DNA of 50,483 nucleotides from Gemmatimonadaceae bacterium (lineage in GTDB: Bacteria > Gemmatimonadota > Gemmatimonadetes > Gemmatimonadales > Gemmatimonadaceae): positions 1 to 50,483 of the forward strand of contig JACDCY010000008.1 of NCBI GenBank assembly GCA_013817305.1, written 5' to 3'. Positions 25,594 to 34,378 of the stretch are shown here, one piece after another. A model generated the notes under the pieces. The model did not search any database. It saw only the letters and a program-made list of their open reading frames with translations, and was not told the origin of the DNA. Numbering within the stretch: the first letter of the stretch is position 1; each line of letters begins with the position of its first letter. Position numbers and translations under genes: made by a program.

Positions 25594-25896
25594 ATGGGTG
25601 GCACAATTCGACATGCCGTAGCGGTGGATGCGGACTCCAAGGTCCGGAATCTCAAGCGACTCCGCCGGATCGAGGGGCAGGTTCGCGGCCTTCAGAAAAT
25701 GGTGGAGGATGATCGCTACTGCGCCGACGTCATGGCGCAGATCTCGTCGGTCAATGAGGCGTTGCGCGGGGTCGGGCGCGAGCTGATGCGCAACCACCTC
25801 AAGCACTGCGCGACGTCGGCTATTCGGGCTGGTGAAAAAGAGGCGGACGCCATGTACGACGAGCTCCTAAACCTGATGCACCGGTTCAACAGGTAG
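25594..25896 (+). CDS. csoR: CsoR-family copper-sensing repressor
   Basis: A 100-residue all-helical DUF156 regulator. The copper ligand set Cys43, His68, Cys72 keeps exactly the Cys-x24-His-x3-Cys spacing of M. tuberculosis CsoR, seen in DRYCADVMAQ and RNHLKHCATS. The conserved LKRLRRIEGQVRGLQKM helix is present. Binding Cu(I) releases DNA and derepresses export genes. It is the third gene of the cupredoxin-copA operon, 3 bp after copA, giving autoregulation if it binds upstream of 22876. The spacing and context favour copper over nickel or formaldehyde sensing, so csoR is used as symbol. Confidence 0.92.
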   Translation: MGGTIRHAVAVDADSKVRNLKRLRRIEGQVRGLQKMVEDDRYCADVMAQISSVNEALRGVGRELMRNHLKHCATSAIRAGEKEADAMYDELLNLMHRFNR

Positions 25897-25953
25897 CAAA
25901 CGGGCAGTTCATAAGCTGAATGCGGGTGGCCTGACCGAGGGATATTTTAGGCC

Positions 25954-27051
25954 ATGGCCTTTCTGCCGATCGAGATCGACGCGGACATTGCCAGGGCTTT
26001 TACGCTCCCGGCCGATGTATATCACGCGCGCGAGTATTACGACCTGCAGAGGAGCCGGGTGTTCTCCCGTACGTGGCAGGTAGTGGCGGACGCCGGGCGC
26101 GCGCGCGCGCCGGGACACGTGCTTCCCTTCACGCTGCTCCCGGGCTGTCTCGATGAGCCGCTCGTCGTCACCCGCGACGACGGCGGCAGCGCGCATTGCA
26201 TGTCGAATGTCTGCACGCATCGAGGGGCTCTCGTCGTGGAAGGCGAGGGACACGTGAAGACCCTCCGGTGCAGATATCATGGCCGCCGGTTCGCGCTCGA
26301 TGGCTCGTTTCACGCGATGCCGGAGTTCGACGGAGTCGTGAACTTTCCGGCGCCCGCGGACAATCTCCCGAAACTGCCCCTGCACAACTGGGGACCGCTG
26401 GCGTTTACCGCGATCGACGCGGCGATGACGTTCGACGAATGGTTGCGGCCCGTCCGTGAGCGAACCGACTGGATGCCGCTCGATACTTTCGTTCGCGATG
26501 ACGCGACGTCCCGCGATTACGTGGTCGATGCCAACTGGGCTCTGTACGTCGATAACTACTCGGAAGAATTCCACATTCCGTATGTGCACGCCGGCCTGTC
26601 GGATCAGCTCGACTACGGCGCATACCGTACGGAGGTCTTCGAGTACGGCAGCCTGCAGCTCGGGTTCGCCAAGCCGGGTGAAACCGTTTTCGACCTGCCG
26701 CGCGGCCATCCCGAGCACGGCCAGTCGCTCGCAGCGCTGTACTTCTGGCTGTTCCCCAACCTCATGCTGAATTTCTACCCGTGGGGACTGTCGGCGAACG
26801 TCGTTCAGCCGCTCGGTCCGTCTCGCACGAAAGTCTCCTTCATCTCATACGTATGGGGGGAAGAACTGCGCGACAAGGGCGTCGGCGCCGGTCTCCACCT
26901 GGTAGAGATGGAGGACGAAGAAGTGGTCGAGTCAGTCCAGGCCGGAGTGCGATCGAGCTTGTACGATCGCGGCAGGTACTCGCCGAAGCGGGAGATAGGG
27001 ACTCATCATTTCCACCGATTACTCGCCGGATTCATGAATCACGGCGAGTGA
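25954..27051 (+). CDS. Rieske non-haem iron oxygenase alpha subunit
   Basis: A 365-residue ring-hydroxylating-type oxygenase alpha subunit. The Rieske cluster motif is CTHRGALV (C-x-H) and LRCRYHGRRF (C-x2-H), about residues 88-112. The mononuclear iron site is in YSEEFHIPYVHAG (two His) in the SRPBCC catalytic domain, with a downstream acidic ligand expected near the C-terminus. Such enzymes hydroxylate or demethylate aromatics or quaternary amines using electrons from a reductase, but no reductase or ferredoxin gene is in the window. Choline/glycine-betaine oxygenase-like relatives are possible. It begins 57 bp after csoR and 19 bp before the acylase gene. Substrate undetermined. Confidence 0.88.
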   Translation: MAFLPIEIDADIARAFTLPADVYHAREYYDLQRSRVFSRTWQVVADAGRARAPGHVLPFTLLPGCLDEPLVVTRDDGGSAHCMSNVCTHRGALVVEGEGHVKTLRCRYHGRRFALDGSFHAMPEFDGVVNFPAPADNLPKLPLHNWGPLAFTAIDAAMTFDEWLRPVRERTDWMPLDTFVRDDATSRDYVVDANWALYVDNYSEEFHIPYVHAGLSDQLDYGAYRTEVFEYGSLQLGFAKPGETVFDLPRGHPEHGQSLAALYFWLFPNLMLNFYPWGLSANVVQPLGPSRTKVSFISYVWGEELRDKGVGAGLHLVEMEDEEVVESVQAGVRSSLYDRGRYSPKREIGTHHFHRLLAGFMNHGE

Positions 27052-27070
27052 TAAACTTCAATCGCGGAGC

Positions 27071-29197
27071 ATGAAAAGACGAATCGATCGTTCTGCCGCC
27101 TTGCGCGGAGTCGCGGCAGCGGCACTCCTGGCATCGTGCTCCACACCCCTCGCGTCCGGCCCCGGCGCCGAGGTCGCGACGCGTAAAGCAGGCACGGAGA
27201 TACTGTGGGACAGCTACGGCGTGCCGCACATCTTCGCGAGTAATCGGAACGGGTTGGCTTACGGCCTGGGCTGGGCGCAGATGCGCAACCATGGCGACCT
27301 TCTCCTGCGGCTGTTCGCTCAGGCGCGCGGTCGTGGAGCCGAGCTGCTTGGAGAGACATACATCGAAGACGACCGGTGGACGTGGACAATGGGAATCCCC
27401 GGCCGCTCGACCGAGTGGCTGAACGTGCAGTCGCCGGCGATGCGAGCGCACCTGTCCGCTTTTGTCGATGGCATTAACGCGTTCGCGCGCGAGAATCCCG
27501 CGATGGTTGGTGATTCGGTTCGTGCTGTCCTGCCGGTTACCGAGCTCGATGTGCTTTCGAATCTGCAACGAAATCTTCTGGCCGCATTCATCACGTCGCG
27601 TCAGAAAGCGCAGGACGGCACCCGCGCGTGGCAAGAGCGCGGATCGAATGCCTGGGCGATCGCGCCGTCGCGCTCGGCGAGCGGCAAGGCGATGCTGCTG
27701 GCGAACCCGCACCTACCCTGGGCGGACATGTTCACCTGGCTCGAGGCCCAGCAGGCGATGCCCGGCCTCGACTTGTATGGAGCAGCAATCATTGGTAGCC
27801 CGGTCCTCAATATCGCGTTCAACGATTTTCTGGGCTGGACGCACACGGTGAACACACAGGACGGAGAGGACCTGTACGAGCTCACGCTCGAGGGCCGCGG
27901 ATACAGGTGGGATGGAGGCGTACGCCAGTTCGAAACCGAGCGCCGGCTGATCCAGGTCCGCGGCGCCGAGGCAGGGGGCGCGCCGCGGACGGACACCCTC
28001 GTGATCCGCCGCTCGGTGCACGGACCGGTCGTCGCCGACAAGCCCGGCAAGGCCATCGCCCTCCGCGTCGTCGGTCTCGATGCGGCGTTCTCGCTGGAGC
28101 AGTGGTGGAACATGGGGCAGGCCCGGAACCTGGCCGCGTTCCAGGCAGCGATCCGGCCCAACCAGATCTCCGGACAGAACATCACGTACGCGGATCGCGA
28201 CGGCCACATCATGTATTTCTACGGCGGCAACACGCCGGTGCGGGCCGCGGGGGGCCGCGCGCACTGGGAGGGCATCGTACCGGGAGATGGTCCGGGGAAT
28301 CTGTGGACCATGGTTCACGGCTTCGACGAGATGCCGAAGGTCATGGATCCGCCGAGCGGTTACGTGCAGAATGCGAACGACCCGCCGTGGTGGTCCACGT
28401 TTCCTGTCGCGCTCGACCCCTCTCGATACCCGCCTTATCTCGCTACCCGCTCGATGTCATTGCGCGCGCAGCGATCGGTCGCGATGCTCGAATCCGATTC
28501 GAGCATCACCCTCGAGGAGTTGATCTCGTACAAGCATTCGACGCGGATGCTGCTGGCCGACCGGATCCTCGACGATCTGCTTCCGCTCGCCGCGGCAAGC
28601 CGAAGCAGCGTGGTGAGAGATGCCGGAGACGTGCTTGCGCGATGGGATCGAAGCGCTGACAACGCGAGCCGGGGTGCGGTCCTGTTCGTGGAGTGGTGGA
28701 GAGTCGCGGGCCAGACGACTCGGCCTGGAACGAGCGTATGGGCGCGACCGTGGAGCATTGACTCACCGCGTTCTACCCCCGACGGTCTCTCGAACCCGGG
28801 GGCTGCAATCGCTGCGCTCGAGACCGCGGCGACGAACGTCGTCAGGAGATTCGGGGCGATCGACGTCAAGTGGGGTGACGTATACAGGCTGCGTCGGGAT
28901 AACGTCGATCTTCCTGCAAACGGCGCTCAGGGAAGCCATGGCGTATTCAGGCCTATCGGCTACGAGGCGGACGGTCCGAACCGTTATCGGGCTGTAAGCG
29001 GCGACAGCTACGTGGCAGCCATCGAATTCGCGAATCCCGTTCGGGCGCGATCGATCGTCGGTGTGGGTAACGCATCGCGAGCAGGATCCCCTCACCGGAC
29101 CGATCAGCTCGAACTGCTCACCCGAAAAGAGCTCAAACCCGTCTGGCGCACGCGCGCGGAGATAATGGCCCACCTTGAGCTGCGAGAACTCCAATGA
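27071..29197 (+). CDS. Penicillin acylase-family (S45) amidase lipoprotein
   Basis: A 708-residue Ntn-hydrolase precursor. The signal ends in a lipobox (LLASC, Cys18). The alpha region spans about residues 30-190. The autocatalytic cleavage site and nucleophile are GSNAW, with Ser192 becoming the N-terminus of the beta chain. Beta-chain blocks include LLANPHLPWADMFTWLEAQ, FLGWTHTVNTQDGEDLYEL and YVQNANDPPWW. Family members hydrolyse acyl-amides: beta-lactam side chains, acyl-homoserine lactones or other N-acyl compounds; which applies is not visible. Its stop overlaps the creatininase ATG (ATGA), so the two are coupled. Confidence 0.92.
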   Translation: MKRRIDRSAALRGVAAAALLASCSTPLASGPGAEVATRKAGTEILWDSYGVPHIFASNRNGLAYGLGWAQMRNHGDLLLRLFAQARGRGAELLGETYIEDDRWTWTMGIPGRSTEWLNVQSPAMRAHLSAFVDGINAFARENPAMVGDSVRAVLPVTELDVLSNLQRNLLAAFITSRQKAQDGTRAWQERGSNAWAIAPSRSASGKAMLLANPHLPWADMFTWLEAQQAMPGLDLYGAAIIGSPVLNIAFNDFLGWTHTVNTQDGEDLYELTLEGRGYRWDGGVRQFETERRLIQVRGAEAGGAPRTDTLVIRRSVHGPVVADKPGKAIALRVVGLDAAFSLEQWWNMGQARNLAAFQAAIRPNQISGQNITYADRDGHIMYFYGGNTPVRAAGGRAHWEGIVPGDGPGNLWTMVHGFDEMPKVMDPPSGYVQNANDPPWWSTFPVALDPSRYPPYLATRSMSLRAQRSVAMLESDSSITLEELISYKHSTRMLLADRILDDLLPLAAASRSSVVRDAGDVLARWDRSADNASRGAVLFVEWWRVAGQTTRPGTSVWARPWSIDSPRSTPDGLSNPGAAIAALETAATNVVRRFGAIDVKWGDVYRLRRDNVDLPANGAQGSHGVFRPIGYEADGPNRYRAVSGDSYVAAIEFANPVRARSIVGVGNASRAGSPHRTDQLELLTRKELKPVWRTRAEIMAHLELRELQ

Positions 29198-29967
29198 GTT
29201 CCAGAGAGCCGCGACCGTACGTGCTGAGCGAGGCGACATGGAAAGAGATCTCCGCCACGCGTTTCGATGTCGCGATCCTGCCGTGGGGCGCTACGGAAGC
29301 TCACAACTACCATCTCCCGTACGGGACGGATGTCTACGAGTGCGATTACTTCGCCGCCGAGTCGGCGAAAATGGCGGCTGGTGCTGGAGTCAAGGTGATG
29401 GCGCTGCCTACCGTTCCCTTCGGCGTGAACACCGGCCAGCTCGATATTCCCTTCTGCATCAACATGAATCCGAGCACGCAGGCATTGGTGCTTCGCGACA
29501 TCGTGCGGGCTCTCGATCAGCAGGGAATTCACAAGCTGCTGATTCTGAATGGCCACGGCGGGAATGACTTCAAGCAGATGATCCGTGAGCTGCAGCCCGA
29601 AACGCGCGTGTTTCTCTGCGCGGTCAACTGGTGGCAGATAGTCGACGGACGCGAGTACTTCGAGGAGCTCGGCGATCATGCGGGAGAGCTCGAGACCAGC
29701 GTGATGCTTCACTGCGCGCCGGAGCTGGTGCGGCCGCTGGACGAAGCTGGCGAGGGGAAAGCGCGCTCCCCAAGGATCGCCGCCATGCGGGAGGGCTGGG
29801 CGTGGGCGCCGAGGAGATGGACTCAGGTTACCGCTGACACCGGAATCGGGAATCCGGCGGCGGCGACCGCCGACAAGGGCGCCCGGTACGCCGGCGCGGT
29901 TACATCGAAGCTTGCGGAACTACTGAAGGAGTTGGCGCGTCTTCATCCGAGCGATCTTTACTCATGA
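29194..29967 (+). CDS. Creatininase-family amidohydrolase
   Basis: A 257-residue creatininase/MftE-fold enzyme. The binuclear metal ligands are visible: Glu in WGATEAHNYHLPYGTD with the following His and Asp, His in LNGHGGND, and Glu in HAGELETSVM. Such enzymes hydrolyse cyclic or linear amides (creatinine, formamidopyrimidines) or trim peptides (MftE). The specific substrate cannot be told; no mycofactocin genes are nearby. It is coupled to the upstream acylase by ATGA and converges with, and overlaps by 68 bp, the AI-2E transporter gene. Confidence 0.9.
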   Translation: MSSREPRPYVLSEATWKEISATRFDVAILPWGATEAHNYHLPYGTDVYECDYFAAESAKMAAGAGVKVMALPTVPFGVNTGQLDIPFCINMNPSTQALVLRDIVRALDQQGIHKLLILNGHGGNDFKQMIRELQPETRVFLCAVNWWQIVDGREYFEELGDHAGELETSVMLHCAPELVRPLDEAGEGKARSPRIAAMREGWAWAPRRWTQVTADTGIGNPAAATADKGARYAGAVTSKLAELLKELARLHPSDLYS

Positions 29968-31084
29968 CGTCCGGCTCCTCGTGCAGGAGCCCCACACGGA
30001 TGCACACGACGATCACCGCGAGCAACGGAACCGCGACCAGCAATCCCAGGAACCCGAACAGGATCGCCATCACCGCCTGAACCAGGATCGTCAGCGCCGG
30101 CGCGAGATCGAGGCCTTCCTTCATCAGAATCGGAATCAGGATGTGATTCTCGAGGAACTGGATCGCGACGTACGCGAGCGTAACGAACAGCGCTTTTTCC
30201 GGTGAATCCACGAACCCCATCGCAATCGCCGGCAGCGCGCTGAGAATCGGTCCCAGAGTTGGCACGAACTCCAGGAGGCCTGCGAGGATCCCGAGCGGAA
30301 TCGCCGCGCGCACGTCGAGTGCGAGCAACACTCCGGTGGTGACGACGCCGATCACGATCATTGCAATGAACTGGGTTACCAGCCATTTGCGAAGCGTGGC
30401 GCCGATGGCCCCCAGCACCACTCCGGCTCGCTCCCGGTTCTGCGGAGGTAGAAGCCGCAGCGCGCCGCGCTGGTACAGGCCCGGATCCACCGCGACGTAA
30501 AGGGTTACGAACAGCACGAGCAGCACTGCCGCAAGGACTGCGAGTGTAGAGCCGAGTACCGGCAGGAAATAGCGACCAGCACCGCTCAGCTGTGACGTCA
30601 GCCGCGCGCGTAAGCCTTCGGGCTCCTTTTCCGTTACGACCTGGACTGTCGGAGCCTGCGTGCCGCTACGCCCCGCGCGCGCCAGAGAGTCAGGGTCGGG
30701 AACGCCGAGAACCGTCCCCACGACGCCACCACTCTGCCCCTCGAGCCAGTTCTCGAGCTTGTCGAGTGCTTCCGGCAGCTTGGTTCTCAGCTCGGTGCTC
30801 TGTTCCCGCACGGTCGGCCCCATCCAGGCTACAAAACCGCCCAGCAACCCGAGGAACGCGAGGACGATCAGGGGAGCGCCGACCGCGCGCGGAACACGAA
30901 ACTTCTGCAGCCGGTCGGCGCCGGCGCTTACCGCGATGGCAAAGAGAACGCCGAGGAAAACCGTGAGGATGATGCTGCGCGTGCGCCAGAACAGCTGGAG
31001 CAGCACGTACATCGCGGCCAACAGCACCACGACGCGCAGAGCGGTTTTGTCGCGAACCATCCCTGAGCCGTTCATGCGTGCCAT
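29900..31084 (-). CDS. AI-2E family transporter (PerM-like)
   Basis: A 394-residue inner-membrane protein with about eight hydrophobic segments in family layout: two N-terminal pairs, a large periplasmic loop (about 95-175), then four to five C-terminal helices including LEFVPTLGPILSALPAIAMG and FLENHILIPILMKEGLDLAP, which is diagnostic. The family includes TqsA-type autoinducer-2 exporters and PerM-like proteins and Na+/H+ antiporters; most members are unassigned. Its C-terminal 22 codons (HEEPDVMSKDRSDED tail) overlap the 3' end of the creatininase gene on the opposite strand. No luxS is in the window, so autoinducer transport is only a name. Confidence 0.9.
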   Translation of the reverse strand: MARMNGSGMVRDKTALRVVVLLAAMYVLLQLFWRTRSIILTVFLGVLFAIAVSAGADRLQKFRVPRAVGAPLIVLAFLGLLGGFVAWMGPTVREQSTELRTKLPEALDKLENWLEGQSGGVVGTVLGVPDPDSLARAGRSGTQAPTVQVVTEKEPEGLRARLTSQLSGAGRYFLPVLGSTLAVLAAVLLVLFVTLYVAVDPGLYQRGALRLLPPQNRERAGVVLGAIGATLRKWLVTQFIAMIVIGVVTTGVLLALDVRAAIPLGILAGLLEFVPTLGPILSALPAIAMGFVDSPEKALFVTLAYVAIQFLENHILIPILMKEGLDLAPALTILVQAVMAILFGFLGLLVAVPLLAVIVVCIRVGLLHEEPDVMSKDRSDEDAPTPSVVPQASM

Positions 31085-31135
31085 TTTATAGTGTCGGCCG
31101 CCATTGTGGTAGCCGAAAAAACGGAGAGGGCAGGG

Positions 31136-31228
31136 ATGGATCGTGTCGTGGATGGAGGCCGGTTGGGCATCGCCGCTGACCTGCCGGTCGTAAGCTCCGC
31201 AACCGTCGCAGCCTACACGGGAGCGTGA
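31136..31228 (+). CDS. Possible 30-codon leader ORF before the decarboxylase
   Basis: ATG 31136 is preceded by GGAGAGGGCAGGG and opens a 30-codon frame (beginning MDRVVDGGRLGIAADLPVV) ending at TGA 31226-31228. That stop overlaps the GTG start (31225) of the decarboxylase by 4 bp. The Shine-Dalgarno site is better than that of the downstream gene, so the small frame could couple translation or act as a leader. No homologue is known to me; it may be fortuitous. Confidence 0.3.
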   Translation: MDRVVDGGRLGIAADLPVVSSATVAAYTGA

Positions 31229-32658
31229 CCGTGAAGTCGGAGGCGGCCGGGGACATGTCGGCGGAAGAGTTTCGCCGATACGGCCACATGGTCGTGGACA
31301 GGATTGCCCGCTACCTCGAGGAAGTGGAGCGCTCGCCCGTCCTCAGCCGCGCGGCGCCAGGGGAAATTCGGGCTTCGCTCCCGAAGGCCGCGCCGCGCGC
31401 GGGTGAAGGCATGCACGACATCCTTGCCGACTTCGAGACGAAGATTCTCCCGGGAATAACGCATTGGAATCACCCCGGGTTCATGGCGTATTTCGCCATC
31501 ACCGGCTCGGGTCCGGGAATCCTCGGCGAGATGCTGACTGCGGGGCTGAACGTGAATGGCATGTTGTGGCGCGGGAGCCCTGCCGCGACGGAGCTGGAAG
31601 AGGTCACGCTCGATTGGCTGCGCCAGCTGATGGGATTGCCCAATCCGCTGTTCGGAGAAATCACGGACACGGCCTCATCCAGCACCTTGTACGCGTTGGC
31701 CGCAGCGCGCGAGTTCGCGGCAATCAATCCGCCCGAGATCGGAACCGCCGTCCGGCCGTTGCGCGTGTACGCCTCTTCGGAGGCGCACTCGAGCGTGGAC
31801 AAGGCGGTGATGACTCTGGGCCTTGGAGCCGCGGGAATTCGTCACATACCGGTGGACGATTCCTTTCGCATGCGCGCGGACCTGCTGGCGGCAGCGATCG
31901 CGGAGGATCGCGCCGGTGGCGCGCGGCCGATCGCGGTCGTGGGAACCGTGGGCACGACCGGTACGACGGCCATCGATCCGATCCCCGAGATCGCCGATAT
32001 TTGCGAGCGCGAGCGGCTGTGGCTGCACGTGGATGCGTCCTACGCGGGCGTTGCGGCGATCGTTCCCGAAAAGCGACACGTGCTCGCCGGCGTCGAGCGA
32101 GCGCATTCGCTGGTCGTGAATCCGCATAAGTGGCTCTTCGTGCCCATCGACTGCTCGGTGCTCTACACTCGCGAGCCGGACGCCCTGAAGGCTGCGTTTT
32201 CATTGCCGCTCGAGATTCTGCGCACGCCCGAGCCGGGCGTGACGAATCTGATGGACTACGGTATGTCTCTCGGCCGGAGATTCCGCGCTCTCAAGCTGTG
32301 GTTCGTGCTGCGGTACTTCGGCGAGGACGGTCTCGCCGCGCGATTGCGCGAGCACATGCGGCTGGCGCAGATCGTGGCCCGGTGGGCGGAACAGTCGGCC
32401 GCGTTCGAGCTATGCGCTCCGGTGGAGTTCTCCACTGTAGTGTTCCGCTACAATCTGCCGGGAGCTGAGCCGGAAGCCGCGAACGCCGCGAACGCGAAAC
32501 TGCTGCGACTCGTAAACGAGAGCGGCGAGGTGTTTCTTTCCGGAACGAAGATTCGCGGCGTCCAGGTGCTTCGCCTGACGATTGGAAATCTACGCACGAC
32601 CGAGCAGCATGTGCTCCGCGCGCTGGAGCTTCTCGAACGGACCGCAGAGGACATATGA
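31225..32658 (+). CDS. PLP-dependent amino-acid decarboxylase (group II, aromatic type)
   Basis: A 477-residue group II decarboxylase (aromatic-L-amino-acid/glutamate decarboxylase family). The PLP lysine is Lys302 in VVNPHKWLFV; the Asp that pairs with the pyridine nitrogen is in WLHVDASYAG; the substrate-binding HPGFMAYF and the GTVGTTGTTAIDPI loop are intact. This pattern is closest to aromatic-amino-acid decarboxylases. It converts an amino acid to an amine in the cytoplasm. Start is GTG 31225, with GTG 31231 and ATG 31255 as alternatives. Its stop overlaps the dipeptidase ATG (ATGA). Product could be tryptamine, tyramine or phenylethylamine; not decidable here. Confidence 0.9.
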   Translation: MTVKSEAAGDMSAEEFRRYGHMVVDRIARYLEEVERSPVLSRAAPGEIRASLPKAAPRAGEGMHDILADFETKILPGITHWNHPGFMAYFAITGSGPGILGEMLTAGLNVNGMLWRGSPAATELEEVTLDWLRQLMGLPNPLFGEITDTASSSTLYALAAAREFAAINPPEIGTAVRPLRVYASSEAHSSVDKAVMTLGLGAAGIRHIPVDDSFRMRADLLAAAIAEDRAGGARPIAVVGTVGTTGTTAIDPIPEIADICERERLWLHVDASYAGVAAIVPEKRHVLAGVERAHSLVVNPHKWLFVPIDCSVLYTREPDALKAAFSLPLEILRTPEPGVTNLMDYGMSLGRRFRALKLWFVLRYFGEDGLAARLREHMRLAQIVARWAEQSAAFELCAPVEFSTVVFRYNLPGAEPEAANAANAKLLRLVNESGEVFLSGTKIRGVQVLRLTIGNLRTTEQHVLRALELLERTAEDI

Positions 32659-33875
32659 AGATCATCACAGCTCTGGCGCTGGCCGCGAGCGTCGCGGCGG
32701 CCGACCCCGCCGGAGGACAGGAACGGGATAGAAATCTGGACCGCGCGGTTCGCGTCCTGCGGAGCACGCCGTTGATAGACGGACATAACGATTTGCCCTG
32801 GGCGATCCGCGAGCACGAAATGCGTCCGCGCGACGTCGAAGCGTACGATCTTCGCAACCGGACTGCGGGCCACACCGATCTGGACCGCCTGAGGCAGGGA
32901 ATGGTCGGAGGCCAGTTCTGGTCCGTCTACGTGCCTGGCGAAATACGGGATTCCGGGTACGCGCGCGTTCAACTCGAGCAGATCGACATCGCGCGTCGCT
33001 TGATAGCCAAGTATCCCGACCGCCTCGCGCTCGCGCTCACGGCGGACGACGTGCGACGGGAGTTCAGGAGGGGAAGGATCGGGTCCGTGCTCGGGATGGA
33101 AGGGGGGCACGTCATCGAGAACTCGCTGGGAGCGCTGAGGGCTTATTACGCGCTGGGCGCGCGGTACATGACGCTAACCCACAATGTCACGCTGGACTGG
33201 GCCGACGCGGCGATGGACTCCGCCCGGCACGGCGGGCTCAGCGGTTTCGGCGAAGAGGTCGTGCGCGAGATGAACCGGCTGGGTATGCTCGTCGATCTGT
33301 CACACGCGTCTCCCGGCACCATGAGCGATGCGCTCAACGTGAGCGAGGCGCCGGTGATATTCTCGCACTCGTCAGCGAGAGCTCTCGCGAATGTGCCGAG
33401 AAACGTCCCTGACTCGGTGCTCCGGCGGCTTCCGGTCAATGGCGGCGTGGTGATGGTCACCTTTGTTCCCGGTTTCATATCGCAGGCAGTTGTGGATCAT
33501 GCCGCCGCCAGGAGGCGATTCGGCAACGACACGACGACCGCGGAGTTTCGCAGGTGGCGCGCATCCTCATCGCGGCCGAGGGCGACTCTGTCCCAGGTGG
33601 CCGATCACATCGAGCACATCCGGAGCGTGGCAGGCATCGACCACGTTGGGATCGGAGGCGATTTCGACGGGATCAGCGAGGTCGTTCTCGGACTGGAGGA
33701 CGTGTCGAAGTATCCTGATCTTTTCGCAGAGCTGGCTCGCCGCGGATGGAGCGATGCGGATCTGCGAAAGCTCGCGGGCGAGAACGTCCTCCGTGTGATG
33801 GCCGACGCCGAGGCCGTGGCCGCGCGCGCGCAGGGGAAGAGACCGGCGTCCACCAGGTCGATCACGGACTTCTGA
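32655..33875 (+). CDS. Membrane dipeptidase family (M19) exported dipeptidase
   Basis: A 406-residue M19 zinc dipeptidase with a signal peptide (KIITALALAASVAAADPAGG). Metal ligands: HxD in IDGHNDLPW, Glu in GMEGGHVIE, His in VDLSHASPG and FSHSSARAL, and Asp in GIGGDFDG. It would cleave dipeptides, including D-amino-acid-containing ones, in the periplasm. It is coupled to the decarboxylase by an ATGA overlap and followed after 1 bp by the DsbD-alpha-like lipoprotein. A plausible route is peptide cleavage supplying an aromatic amino acid to the decarboxylase, but this is inference. Confidence 0.93.
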   Translation: MKIITALALAASVAAADPAGGQERDRNLDRAVRVLRSTPLIDGHNDLPWAIREHEMRPRDVEAYDLRNRTAGHTDLDRLRQGMVGGQFWSVYVPGEIRDSGYARVQLEQIDIARRLIAKYPDRLALALTADDVRREFRRGRIGSVLGMEGGHVIENSLGALRAYYALGARYMTLTHNVTLDWADAAMDSARHGGLSGFGEEVVREMNRLGMLVDLSHASPGTMSDALNVSEAPVIFSHSSARALANVPRNVPDSVLRRLPVNGGVVMVTFVPGFISQAVVDHAAARRRFGNDTTTAEFRRWRASSSRPRATLSQVADHIEHIRSVAGIDHVGIGGDFDGISEVVLGLEDVSKYPDLFAELARRGWSDADLRKLAGENVLRVMADAEAVAARAQGKRPASTRSITDF

Positions 33876-33876
33876 G

Positions 33877-34377
33877 ATGCCATGGTCTCGGTGCGCGCGG
33901 CTGGTTTCGTTGCTTGCGGTGGGCCACGCTCTGTCCGCAACCGGGTGCGCGCGCGACACGACGCCGGTCATCTGGGCCGCGACGCTGGAAGAAGCACGGT
34001 CCGCGGTTCCGGGCTCAACGGTCCGCGTGAGGGTGGACGCCGAGATCGACCGCGGGTGGTACTTCTACTCTGTGACCCAACCCGCCGGCGGCCCGATCCC
34101 CGCTCGAATATGGTTGTCGGACACGAGCGTCTTCCGGCCGGCTGGAAATGTCAGCGGGCCCGCACCCGTGCGATCGTTCGACCAGACGTTCAAGATGGTC
34201 GTCGAGAAGTATCCGAAGTCGCCAAGGTTCGTGCTGCCGGTCAGGATCCCTGACGATGCGCCTGCGGGTGCCGCGGAAATCAGAGTCACCGCCATGTACC
34301 AGGCCTGCAATGACTCCATCTGCCTCTCACCCGCGACCGTGACCATGTCCGTGCCGATGATCATCGCGGGTAACTGA
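33877..34377 (+). CDS. Orphan DsbD N-terminal (alpha) domain lipoprotein
   Basis: A 166-residue protein with a signal ending in a lipobox-like LSATGC (Cys24). The mature part resembles the N-terminal periplasmic domain of DsbD: WYFYSVTQPAGGPIPARI, FDQTFKMVVEKYPKSPRFVLPV, then the two-cysteine site YQACNDSICLSP, spacing C-x5-C as in the DsbD-alpha active site. The membrane and thioredoxin-like domains of DsbD are missing, and no ccdA or dsb gene is beside it. It starts 1 bp after the dipeptidase stop, in the same operon. Inference: a tethered periplasmic thiol carrier needing an unlinked electron donor. Confidence 0.82.
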   Translation: MPWSRCARLVSLLAVGHALSATGCARDTTPVIWAATLEEARSAVPGSTVRVRVDAEIDRGWYFYSVTQPAGGPIPARIWLSDTSVFRPAGNVSGPAPVRSFDQTFKMVVEKYPKSPRFVLPVRIPDDAPAGAAEIRVTAMYQACNDSICLSPATVTMSVPMIIAGN

Positions 34378-34378
34378 C

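Noticed and set aside
24094-25806. 570-codon minus-strand open frame
   Set aside because: Antisense to copA and csoR, both of which have complete motifs; no family features in the antisense product.
26095-26115. GC dinucleotide run
   Set aside because: It is inside the Rieske oxygenase coding sequence and encodes ordinary Arg/Ala residues; low-complexity composition only.
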